Shown here: positions 1-6,060 of the stretch, piece after piece
How the letters are laid out: the number at the start of each line of letters is the position of its first letter
Numbering within the stretch: position 1 is the stretch's first letter
Origin: Kordiimonas sp.
GTDB lineage: Bacteria; Pseudomonadota; Alphaproteobacteria; Sphingomonadales; Emcibacteraceae
Length of the DNA stretch: 64,000 nucleotides
Assembly: GCA_002700365.1 (NCBI GenBank)
Contig: PADB01000010.1
Coordinates: 1 to 64,000, forward strand
Direction: 5' to 3'
Program-made: the position numbers and the translations under genes
The notes under the pieces: model-generated
Databases searched by the model: none
Seen by the model: only the letters and a program-made list of their open reading frames with translations
What the model was told of the DNA's origin: nothing

Positions 1-54
1 CAGAGGAACTCAACTACGGAGTCGATCTATCAACCATCTGAGGGTGGTATCAGA

Positions 55-80
55 TTGATGGGGTGAAGGTGCCCCATCAA
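55..80. repeat. perfect hairpin near the left edge
   Basis: Nine-base arms (TTGATGGGG at 55-63 and CCCCATCAA at 72-80) flank an 8-base loop. There is no T-run on either side, so it is not a standard intrinsic terminator. It lies just downstream of the AlpA-like gene (minus strand) and might still end that transcript or one arriving from the left. The octamer TCAACCAT occurs at both 30-37 and 77-84. No gene could be recognised in bases 1-110. Confidence 0.5.
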
Positions 81-114
81 CCATTAAATCCGTATACCCA
101 TAAAAGAAAGAGGC

Positions 115-309
115 TCAGTCCTCTTTCTTCTCATACTCCTCCAAATCTTCAATGTGCCACAGCTTGTTTCGTGTATTTCGGTTGATACGAGGTTGCGGCA
201 AGCTGCCATCTTTTATTCTTCGCCAGAGCGTCGTATAGCTAATGTGGTAACGAGCCATCACTTCGTAAGATGTTAGAAAAGGGGTTACCTGGTGCGCTAC
301 TGCTGTCAT
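115..309 (-). CDS. AlpA/Xis-like helix-turn-helix protein
   Basis: A 64-residue basic protein with the layout of AlpA-type regulators and small excisionases of the winged-helix MerR-like fold: 'LTSYEVMARYHIS' (about 13-25), 'TTLWRRIKDGSLPQP' (26-40), then a strand 'KLWHIEDLEEYE' (49-60). Such proteins bind direct repeats near attachment sites and act either as directionality factors or as activators of integrase genes. I chose the ATG at 309 because AGGAG (317-321, read on the minus strand) lies 7 bases upstream; a TTG start at 330 gives 71 residues but puts the ribosome site inside the gene. It is about 580 bp from the broken prfC end, which supports a role in the mobility or control of the element. 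No integrase is visible here; it would lie to the left. Family assignment is by motif, function is inference. Confidence 0.75.
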   Translation of the reverse strand: MTAVAHQVTPFLTSYEVMARYHISYTTLWRRIKDGSLPQPRINRNTRNKLWHIEDLEEYEKKED

Positions 310-429
310 CTGCATTCTCCTGAAAGTCAATGTAAAGCTATCATCGCCTGATTCATCAATTGTTGATGGTCAGAAAGATGCATGATTTGTTCAGAAGATC
401 AGCCTTATCAAAACACAAATGTTGCTATT

Positions 430-588
430 AGGTACTTTTCAGCTCAAACCTATGAATAACAAGGGCTACAAGGCGGTTTGTGTCATGAATTGCAATCAAC
501 ATGCCTAACGAGAAAAATTTGTACACACTGTTTGTACACTCGCAACGATGACACATCAAAAAACACAATAACGAACCCTTTAAATTCA
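430..588. repeat. diverged direct repeat, copy A
   Basis: This copy shares an ordered set of blocks with copy B (668-849): AGGTACTTT at the start, CAAACC, a GGCTACA/GGCCTACA block, TTTGTGTCAT-GAATT, a pair of TTTGTACAC boxes, and TTTAAATTCA at the end. Between the blocks the copies differ by substitutions and small insertions (159 versus 182 bp). The repeat lies wholly on the element side of the prfC junction. It has no convincing coding content. Confidence 0.65.
518..539. promoter_or_regulatory. paired TTTGTACAC boxes, pair 1
   Basis: TTTGTACAC occurs at 518-526 and again at 531-539, 13 bp apart and in the same orientation, so the boxes lie on roughly the same DNA face with a small offset. 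The core TGTACA is itself palindromic. The pattern resembles arm-type integrase sites or excisionase sites, or an operator for the nearby AlpA-like protein. Binding is inferred, not shown. Confidence 0.5.
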
Positions 589-667
589 TAAGCTTACAAA
601 CATAAAACTAGAGATGATCGCATATATTCCGCTTTTGTAATGTCGAAACCAAAGTACCAAAAGCAAG

Positions 668-849
668 AGGTACTTTCTTCATCAAACCCAGTAACCACAA
701 GGCCTACAGCCAGATTTGTGTCATAGAATTTTCGCCAAAGGCCTCTAAAACGGAATTTGTACTCAAGTTTGTACACACTTTCCGAGGTTACGCTTGAACA
801 TCATTGAAAAGTAAAGAAACGAGAAAAAGACAAAAAGCCTTTAAATTCA
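668..849. repeat. diverged direct repeat, copy B
   Basis: Second copy of the block set described for 430-588, ending with TTTAAATTCA at 840-849. On the minus strand a GTG within its second box opens a 60-codon frame (594-776). The matching GTG frame in copy A reads a related short stretch (HDTNRLVALVI against YDTNLAVGLVV) and stops after about 33 codons. Either the repeat once carried a tiny gene or the DNA is conserved for another reason. Confidence 0.6.
756..776. promoter_or_regulatory. paired TTTGTACAC boxes, pair 2
   Basis: TTTGTACTC (756-764) and TTTGTACAC (768-776) are spaced 12 bp apart in the same orientation, 238 bp from pair 1 and at the same relative place in repeat copy B. This conserved placement within otherwise diverged copies is the main reason to think the boxes matter. 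Confidence 0.5.
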
Positions 850-890
850 GTACGTAGAGATGTGATTGTGGTATGCAATGAAAGGTGGTT

Positions 891-977
891 TTAAGCGTTG
901 AAAGGCTGGGCGGCATCAGGGTGCGAAATAATGGCAAAGGTCCGACGGCGGTCGATCTCTTGCTGAAGTGAGGACAT
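891..977 (-). pseudogene. prfC: prfC 5' remnant cut by an insertion
   Basis: On the minus strand from the ATG at 977 the frame reads MSSLQQEID, then RRRTFAIISHPDA, then AQPFNA and a stop: 28 codons. RRTFAIISHPDAGKTT is the near-invariant start of the GTPase domain of peptide chain release factor 3, which recycles RF1/RF2 (E. coli RF3 has the same words). The match ends inside the G1 loop, at about base 911, so the remaining roughly 500 residues are missing. A GTG at 1031 would add 18 residues in frame. The chromosome lies to the right of this point and foreign DNA to the left. SXT/R391 elements insert at the 5' end of prfC and bring a replacement 5' end, so an intact gene may exist at the other end of the element, outside this window. 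Deletion or another insertion type are alternatives. Confidence 0.85.
905..940. other. probable attachment-site junction (attL/attR) in prfC
   Basis: The chromosomal prfC reading is intact down to GATGCC (912-917, read on minus) and is lost by base 910, where GGT-AAA-ACC codons would be expected. The crossover core therefore most likely lies within the codons for FAIISHPDA, about 912-938. The other copy of the core must be at the far end of the element, left of the window. Confidence 0.55.
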
Positions 978-1037
978 CTTACAGGCTTTCTTTTTATCGC
1001 TGCTGGCGTTGCGCGGACTGTAGGCAGTCACTCATTT

Positions 1038-1059
1038 TTTGTACAGATTTTTTATACAC
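1038..1059. promoter_or_regulatory. weaker TTTGTACA box pair in the prfC leader
   Basis: TTTGTACAG (1038-1046) and TTTATACAC (1051-1059) are 13 bp apart, the same spacing as pair 1, but this pair is on the chromosomal side of the junction and has two mismatches. It could be chance in T-rich leader DNA, or a host sequence that the element copies mimic. Confidence 0.3.
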
Positions 1060-1081
1060 AATCGTACCGCATCGCCGCTAA

Positions 1082-1108
1082 ATTATATTTCATTCACAAC
1101 GCTGTCAA
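1082..1108 (-). promoter_or_regulatory. candidate prfC promoter
   Basis: On the minus strand TTGACA (1103-1108) and TATAAT (1082-1087) are separated by 15 bp, an exact match to both hexamers with a short spacer. It would start transcription about 95 bases upstream of the prfC ATG and now reads into the end of the element. Confidence 0.4.
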
Positions 1109-1141
1109 AAAAACGGCCGTGCCTCAAATGAGAACACGGCC
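1105..1141 (-). terminator. intrinsic terminator of the Sel1-repeat gene
   Basis: Arms GGCCGTG (1115-1121) and CACGGCC (1135-1141) form a 7-bp GC-rich stem. On the minus strand the stem is followed by a run of T (1107-1113 is an A-run on plus). It lies 30 bp after the stop of the Sel1-repeat gene and overlaps the -35 element proposed for prfC. Confidence 0.8.
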
Positions 1142-1171
1142 CAGGATGATCAGATTCGTAAACGTCTTAAA

Positions 1172-1594
1172 TTAATTCATCGAAAAACCCGTCAGGCTCT
1201 GCAGGGCATGGCGCGCTTCTTCACTACCATTACGGGCAGCCTCTGATAGCCATTCGCGGGCGATATCCATATCCCGCATCACACCCTCACCAAATGCATA
1301 CATAAGCCCCAATGCAAATTGGGCATCACGGCTGCCAAGCCGCGCTAACGGACGGCAAAAATGTTGTGCCGCGTCAAAACGTGACTGTGAAAAGGCTGTC
1401 AGGCACTTCACTTCTGCGGCTGTTACCGCATCCATCGCCACAACATAGTTTTCTGCCGCAGGCGATGGTGCCGACGGCTGTACTGCAGCCTGTGCAGCAT
1501 CATGAAAGGATGACAATGACCCGGTCACACCCAACAGCAACACGACTGTGATAATTTTCATATTTGTCAATGCACGCGAGATTTGGTTCATCAT
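1172..1594 (-). CDS. secreted Sel1-repeat protein
   Basis: A 140-residue protein with an N-terminal signal sequence: basic start, hydrophobic stretch 'IITVVLLLGVTG' at about 14-25, and an AQA-type cleavage region near residue 36. The mature part carries a Sel1-like helical repeat, 'AQFALGLMYAFGEGVMRDMDIAREWLSEAA' (about 90-120), a fold that serves as a protein-binding scaffold. It is short for the family, with one clear repeat and one weak one ('CLTAFSQSRFDAAQHFCRPLA'), and holds two cysteines there. It was probably the upstream neighbour of prfC before the insertion, and is separated from it by a terminator. Its specific partner cannot be told. Upstream DNA (1595-1820) is AT-rich and holds no gene. 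Confidence 0.75.
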   Translation of the reverse strand: MMNQISRALTNMKIITVVLLLGVTGSLSSFHDAAQAAVQPSAPSPAAENYVVAMDAVTAAEVKCLTAFSQSRFDAAQHFCRPLARLGSRDAQFALGLMYAFGEGVMRDMDIAREWLSEAARNGSEEARHALQSLTGFSMN

Positions 1595-1820
1595 GTTAAT
1601 GCCGTATTTAAAATATTAAATTTTAGTTAATATACAGCAAAAAGCAATCTACGTGCCAATATGATTTATTCCTTTATTTTCAATATATTAACAATTTAAC
1701 CTCAAATAAAAAATCAAAGTATGTAAAAAATACTGACGCATAATTCGGCACGCGGCATGACTGGAAACCGCCTCTCAAACAACGTATAACATGCCAAACA
1801 CCACATAAAAGGAGCCCGTC

Positions 1821-2462
1821 ATGCAACTCTATTACCACCCCCTCTCTACTTATTGTCATAAGGTAATGATAGCCGTAGAGGAAAAAGGGGTAAGTTATGA
1901 GCCACGCCTTGTTAACCTGTTTGATGCAGAGGCAAAGGCAGAATTCCGCATGATCGCCCCTTTAGGCAAAGTCCCCTATTTAGTACGTGCTGATGGTGTC
2001 GGGGTCGGAGAATCAACCAATATAGTTGAATATCTGGACCATAAGTTTATTCGTGCTGGCAATCGTCTGATTCCGGATGATGCTGAGGCAGCACGACAAG
2101 TACGATATTATGACCGTATCTGCGATTTGTACCTCAATCAGGGCATCGCTAAAATCCTGATTCAGGGATTAAAGCCCGAAGACCAACGCGATGAAAATGC
2201 CATTGCCGAAGGTAAGGCAATGCTTGATATGATTTACCCCCAACTTGAACAGGCTGTGACCGACCACCAATGGCTGGCTGGCGACACTTTTTCTCTCGCC
2301 GACTGTTCTGCTGCATCGCCATTGTATTATTGCAATATGATGTATCCATTTGGCGATTATCCGGCACTCTGTGCATATTATAAGAAATTAACTGCACGCC
2401 CCTCTTTTGCAAAAATATCTGCACAGGCAGAACAAGCCTTAAAAGATCTAGGTCTCATTTAA
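1821..2462 (+). CDS. glutathione S-transferase
   Basis: 213 residues, the normal length of a soluble GST. The N-terminal thioredoxin-like domain (1-78) has the S-T-Y-C start of the glutathione site at 9-12, the cis-proline in 'GKVPYLV' (49-55), and the E-S pair at 64-65 that holds the gamma-glutamyl group. A helical C-terminal domain follows. The enzyme conjugates glutathione to electrophiles or acts as a peroxidase in the cytoplasm; the substrate cannot be read from sequence. AGGAG lies 8 bases before the ATG. It is a single gene, ended by a large palindrome shared with the converging phaZ. Confidence 0.88.
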   Translation: MQLYYHPLSTYCHKVMIAVEEKGVSYEPRLVNLFDAEAKAEFRMIAPLGKVPYLVRADGVGVGESTNIVEYLDHKFIRAGNRLIPDDAEAARQVRYYDRICDLYLNQGIAKILIQGLKPEDQRDENAIAEGKAMLDMIYPQLEQAVTDHQWLAGDTFSLADCSAASPLYYCNMMYPFGDYPALCAYYKKLTARPSFAKISAQAEQALKDLGLI

Positions 2463-2515
2463 TCAAGGCAACACCGTTTGATATAATTCAGAGCCTGCAT
2501 ATGAAAGGCGCTCAC

Positions 2516-2567
2516 ATATTACCAAGGAAAAAGGCTACCCTAGGGTAGCCTTTTTCCTTGGTAATAT
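2516..2567. terminator. 52-bp perfect palindrome, bidirectional terminator
   Basis: Bases 2516-2541 and 2542-2567 are exact reverse complements with no loop, centred on CCCTAGGG. The inner GGCTACCC/GGGTAGCC stem is flanked by AAAAA on one side and TTTTT on the other, so it reads as a terminator on both strands. It sits between the convergent GST and phaZ genes. The outer 13 bases of each arm go beyond what termination requires. Confidence 0.9.
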
Positions 2568-2585
2568 ACCTATACCCGGCGCTCC

Positions 2586-3809
2586 TTAGCCCTTGTGATG
2601 TTCTAATATGAAATCCTTGACGATAGGCCGGACCATATTGCGCCACTTACTTCCATTAAATATACCGTAGTGGCCCGCACCTTTTTGCTCATAATGCTTT
2701 TTCATATTATCCGGCAAATTGTCACATAGGCGGTGCGCAGCTTTCGTCTGCCCAATACCGGAAATGTCATCCAGTTCGCCTTCTATCGTCAATAACGCAG
2801 TATGATTTATTTTTGATGGATTAACATGTCGTCCTCTGGACATCATACGGCGACGCGGCAGCAAATGATCCTGGAAGACGGTTTTGATAGTTTGTAGATA
2901 AAATTCAGCCGGCAAGTCCATCACAGACAGATATTCTTCATAGAAGTCACGGGTCTTTTCCGCACCATCACCATCACCTTCCACAAGGTGTGTGAACATT
3001 TTCCAATGTGCTTCGATATGGTCTTCCAAATTCATATTCATAAACGCTGAAAGCTGCAAAAACCCCGGATAAACCCGTCGCATGAAACCCAGGTTAGGCA
3101 GCGGCACACGATGAATCGTATGATGTTCAAACCAGTCCATCGTACGGTCTTTACTCAGCTCATTGACCGCGGTCGGGCTTTCACGTGTATCTACCGGCCC
3201 CCCCATTAAGGTCATAGATGCAGGCACACATTCATTATTTTCCGCGCTCATGATCGACACAGCCGCCATCACTGGCACAGAAGGCTGACATACAGCCATA
3301 ACATGTACATTAGGCCCCAGCTCTTCCAGGAATTCGATCAGATAATCAATATAGTCATCCAGATCAAAACTGCCCATATAAAGAGGCACATCACGCGCAT
3401 CTTTCCAATCAGTTACATACACATCATGGTCCGGCATCAAAGCTTCGATCGTGCCACGTAACAGGGTCGCGTAATGCCCTGACATAGGGGCGACCACCAA
3501 TAACGTCGGGTCCTGGCGTTCCGTATCACGGGAAAAGTGCTTTAATTCACAAAACGGCTTATCAAAAACGACTTCTTCCGTAATAGCCACCGGCTGCCCG
3601 TCAATTATTGTTTCTTCATAACCAAATTTCGGCTTTCCGTAACGACGGGTCAGGTGTTCAAAAACATCACAGGCAGCGGCAACTTCCTTTGCCCCCGGTA
3701 GATAGGCCATAGGGCTACGTGGATCTTTGAACAAACGATGCCCAAAATCCGCCATATAGCGGGCGGGAGCGAACATCGTGTGCTGCATTTCATAGATATG
3801 ATAAAGCAT
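2586..3809 (-). CDS. phaZ: intracellular polyhydroxybutyrate depolymerase PhaZ
   Basis: A 407-residue alpha/beta-hydrolase of the intracellular PHB depolymerase family, which breaks down stored PHB granules in the cytoplasm to 3-hydroxybutyrate units. The nucleophile elbow is VCQPSVP with Cys174 in place of serine, as in Ralstonia PhaZ1. An oxyanion-hole strand 'VVAPMSGHYATLLR' lies at 105-118 and the likely catalytic His in 'GAGHYGIFNG' near the C-terminus. I start at the ATG at 3809 (MLYHIYE), which has AAGGGCAAAG upstream; the frame is open for 20 more codons, but those overlap the regulatory gap. Divergent from bdhA, whose product oxidises the 3-hydroxybutyrate released. Confidence 0.93.
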   Translation of the reverse strand: MLYHIYEMQHTMFAPARYMADFGHRLFKDPRSPMAYLPGAKEVAAACDVFEHLTRRYGKPKFGYEETIIDGQPVAITEEVVFDKPFCELKHFSRDTERQDPTLLVVAPMSGHYATLLRGTIEALMPDHDVYVTDWKDARDVPLYMGSFDLDDYIDYLIEFLEELGPNVHVMAVCQPSVPVMAAVSIMSAENNECVPASMTLMGGPVDTRESPTAVNELSKDRTMDWFEHHTIHRVPLPNLGFMRRVYPGFLQLSAFMNMNLEDHIEAHWKMFTHLVEGDGDGAEKTRDFYEEYLSVMDLPAEFYLQTIKTVFQDHLLPRRRMMSRGRHVNPSKINHTALLTIEGELDDISGIGQTKAAHRLCDNLPDNMKKHYEQKGAGHYGIFNGSKWRNMVRPIVKDFILEHHKG

Positions 3810-3912
3810 CTTTGCCCTTAAATACCGGTGCCTGTTGACTATCAGGTCAGAAAAGTCAGTTGCGCACACATTTTGCTATTTATAAATTCGTCATAGCATC
3901 GCATAATAATTA

Positions 3913-3923
3913 TTGCGGCGCAA
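3913..3923. promoter_or_regulatory. candidate PhaR-type operator between phaZ and bdhA
   Basis: TTGCGGCGCAA is a perfect 11-base palindrome around one central base, containing the TGC-N3-GCA pattern known for PhaR sites in other alphaproteobacteria. It is 104 bp upstream of phaZ and 145 bp upstream of bdhA. PhaR control of this pair is an inference. The rest of the 258-bp gap is AT-rich and has no gene. Confidence 0.35.
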
Positions 3924-4067
3924 CATATTGCCGTTATAGCAATTGTCGACCCCAGACTCAATATAACTTTTTGATATAGAACACCACGATCTTCCGGCCT
4001 CCTCACTATATTATAGCCCAGTGAAAAGTATAGCCCCGCGATCGTCACAAGAAAATAAGGACGCCCC

Positions 4068-4895
4068 ATGCCAACATCCAAAGATTTACTTGCCTCACCT
4101 GTCACACCGGGTTTTCTCGACGGTAAAGCGGCTCTAATCACAGGGTCAACCAGCGGTATTGGGCTGGCTATGGCCCGGGCACTTGCGGCTGCGGGGGCAG
4201 ATATTGTCATTAATGGTCTTGGCAACCCCGATGAAATCGAAAATCTTCGTAGTGAACTGGCGCAGGAATTTGGGGTTCAGGTTATTTATGATGGTGCGAA
4301 TATGTTAAAAGAGTCCGAAATAACCGCCATGGTTCAAAAAGCTGCGGATCAGCTGGATGGTATTGATATTCTTATCAATAATGCAGGCATTCAATATGTC
4401 TCACCTATTGACGAGTTTCCGGCCCAAAAATGGGAAGATATCATTGCGATTAACATGTCCTCTAATTTCTATACTATTCGCGCAGCTCTACCCGGAATGA
4501 AAGCACGCAACTGGGGTCGTATTATTAATCTCAGCTCTGCTCACGGCCTGGTCGCCTCCCCCTTTAAAAGTGCTTATGTCGCCGCAAAACACGGTGTTAT
4601 GGGGCTCACAAAAACAGTTGCCCTGGAAGTAGCAGAAACCAATATTACCTGTAATGCCATATGCCCCGGATATGTCCGCACCCCCCTTGTCGAAGGACAA
4701 ATTGAAGAGCAGGCCAAAGCACATAGCATGAATCATGACGACGTGATTCGTGATGTGATACTGGCCGCACAGCCGAATAAACGCTTTGTAGAGGTTGAAG
4801 AGTTAGGCCAAATTGCCGTATTCTTGTGTTCCGATGCCGCACGATCCATTAACGGCAGTGATCTCCCCGTAGAAGGCGGCTGGACAGCACGCTAA
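4068..4895 (+). CDS. bdhA: 3-hydroxybutyrate dehydrogenase
   Basis: 275-residue short-chain dehydrogenase. The NAD-binding motif TGSTSGIG is at 25-32, NNAG at 104-107, the catalytic Ser near 156, Tyr170 and Lys174 (YVAAK). The sequences around 'SAHGLVASPFKSAYVAAKHG' and 'CPGYVRTPLVE' are typical of D-3-hydroxybutyrate dehydrogenase, which interconverts 3-hydroxybutyrate and acetoacetate with NAD. The N-terminus is about 15 residues longer than usual; an internal start is possible but TAAGGA lies 7 bases before this ATG. Placed head to head with phaZ, it forms the second step of PHB mobilisation. Confidence 0.93.
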   Translation: MPTSKDLLASPVTPGFLDGKAALITGSTSGIGLAMARALAAAGADIVINGLGNPDEIENLRSELAQEFGVQVIYDGANMLKESEITAMVQKAADQLDGIDILINNAGIQYVSPIDEFPAQKWEDIIAINMSSNFYTIRAALPGMKARNWGRIINLSSAHGLVASPFKSAYVAAKHGVMGLTKTVALEVAETNITCNAICPGYVRTPLVEGQIEEQAKAHSMNHDDVIRDVILAAQPNKRFVEVEELGQIAVFLCSDAARSINGSDLPVEGGWTAR

Positions 4896-4928
4896 AGAGC
4901 TCAATATCGAATACAGGCAGGAAAACAA

Positions 4929-5045
4929 ATGACCCGCAGTCCAAACCGCAAAAAAGTAAAAGTTAAAGGCAATGAAAAGCGCACGATCGCTTTGTTAGTG
5001 CTGAGTGCTATTGCGTTGATTATCGTACTGGCCTTTGCGGGATAA
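4929..5045 (+). CDS. 38-residue single-pass membrane protein
   Basis: ATG at 4929 opens 38 codons ending in TAA at 5045. The N-terminal half is very basic (RSPNRKKVKVKGNEKR) and the second half is one hydrophobic helix of about 18 residues ending in FAG. AGGCAGGAAA lies upstream at a good distance. It begins 34 bp after bdhA on the same strand and ends 9 bp before meaB on the other, so it is probably cotranscribed with bdhA. The layout suggests an inner-membrane peptide with its basic end in the cytoplasm. I do not recognise a family. Confidence 0.55.
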   Translation: MTRSPNRKKVKVKGNEKRTIALLVLSAIALIIVLAFAG

Positions 5046-5054
5046 CCAGCGGCA

Positions 5055-6056
5055 TTAATCGCCAATATGTTGATATATGGTTTGACGTAGCTTAACGGCT
5101 TCGCCAAAAGGGGCACGCCCTGATGGCAATTTCAGCTTGTCCCCTGCTATTGCCAACCCGTGACGACCAAATTCTTCACGACAGGCATCAACAAGCCAAC
5201 GCTGTCCTTGCGCCTGCCGGGATTCCGTAAGCCGCGACGTACGATTTAACCATTGCCAATGTTGCCCCACCGCGTCTGCCAATTCGTCAATGCCCTGCCC
5301 TTTTGTCGCCGCCACGATAAGTACCGGGGGGCTCCACTGGTCATTAACGTCATACCCGCTCTTCATTTTATCTGGCTGACCCGACATTTTTGCCGAAGTG
5401 ACAGTACTCAGCCCTAATGCCCCAATAACATCAGCCTGTGCGCGTCCTGCGGTCGCGCCCATATCGCCCTTTGTAACAACAATGATATCAGGGACTTCCA
5501 TAATCCCCGCTTTCATAAATTGCAGACTGTCTCCAGACCCCGGCTGCACACAAAAGATCACGCTATCCGCGACGTAAGAGACATCTGTTTCTGATTGGCC
5601 TACCCCCACTGTTTCAACCAGAACAATATCGTACAACGCGCGCATTAATGACACTGCAGGCACGGTCAATGCGGCAAGGCCGCCTAATTTTTCACGGGCG
5701 GCCATAGAACGGACAAACACGCCCTTATCCCCCGGATCAGTATTTAAGCGCGTCCGGTCACCCAGCAGCGCCCCACCGCTACGCTTTGACGATGGATCAA
5801 CAGCAATGACACCTACTGTTTTTCCTTGCCCCCGCCATAACCGTATTAAATTATTTATCAGTGTGGACTTTCCCACACCCGGCGGACCCGTCAGGCCTAA
5901 CACATGCCCACGGGCACTGTGCCAGGTCTCGTCCAGCAACGAAATAGTGCCTTCGTCATAAGGTGACTTTTCAATAGCCGCCAATGCGGCAGCCATCGCA
6001 GCCTTACCACCAGTGCGCAGCGTCTTTATGGACAATGTCGCAACCGGTGTTCCCAA
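5055..6056 (-). CDS. meaB: methylmalonyl-CoA mutase-associated GTPase MeaB
   Basis: 333-residue G3E-family GTPase. Walker A GPPGVGKS is at 57-64, the family signature 'VDPSSKRSGGALLGDRTRL' at 86-104, the ETVGVGQSE switch region at 148-156, and the TKGD guanine motif at 195-198. MeaB guards adenosylcobalamin-dependent methylmalonyl-CoA mutase, gating cofactor loading and protecting it from inactivation. The mutase genes are not in this window. It follows ppdK by 4 bases, so the two are cotranscribed. The family includes proteins once called ArgK and, less often, chaperones of other B12 mutases. Confidence 0.93.
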   Translation of the reverse strand: MGTPVATLSIKTLRTGGKAAMAAALAAIEKSPYDEGTISLLDETWHSARGHVLGLTGPPGVGKSTLINNLIRLWRGQGKTVGVIAVDPSSKRSGGALLGDRTRLNTDPGDKGVFVRSMAAREKLGGLAALTVPAVSLMRALYDIVLVETVGVGQSETDVSYVADSVIFCVQPGSGDSLQFMKAGIMEVPDIIVVTKGDMGATAGRAQADVIGALGLSTVTSAKMSGQPDKMKSGYDVNDQWSPPVLIVAATKGQGIDELADAVGQHWQWLNRTSRLTESRQAQGQRWLVDACREEFGRHGLAIAGDKLKLPSGRAPFGEAVKLRQTIYQHIGD

Positions 6057-6060
6057 TAGC

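Noticed and set aside
1-110. End of a protein-coding gene entering from the left
   Set aside because: All three plus frames close within about 66 bases and none gives a recognisable C-terminus, so no call is made.
594-776. 60-codon minus-strand frame in repeat copy B
   Set aside because: GTG start without a ribosome site, the start lies in a box element, and the matching frame in copy A stops early; treated as part of the repeat.
3842-4225. 127-codon minus-strand frame across the phaZ-bdhA gap
   Set aside because: Half of it is antisense to the start of bdhA and it has no family likeness; the gap looks regulatory.
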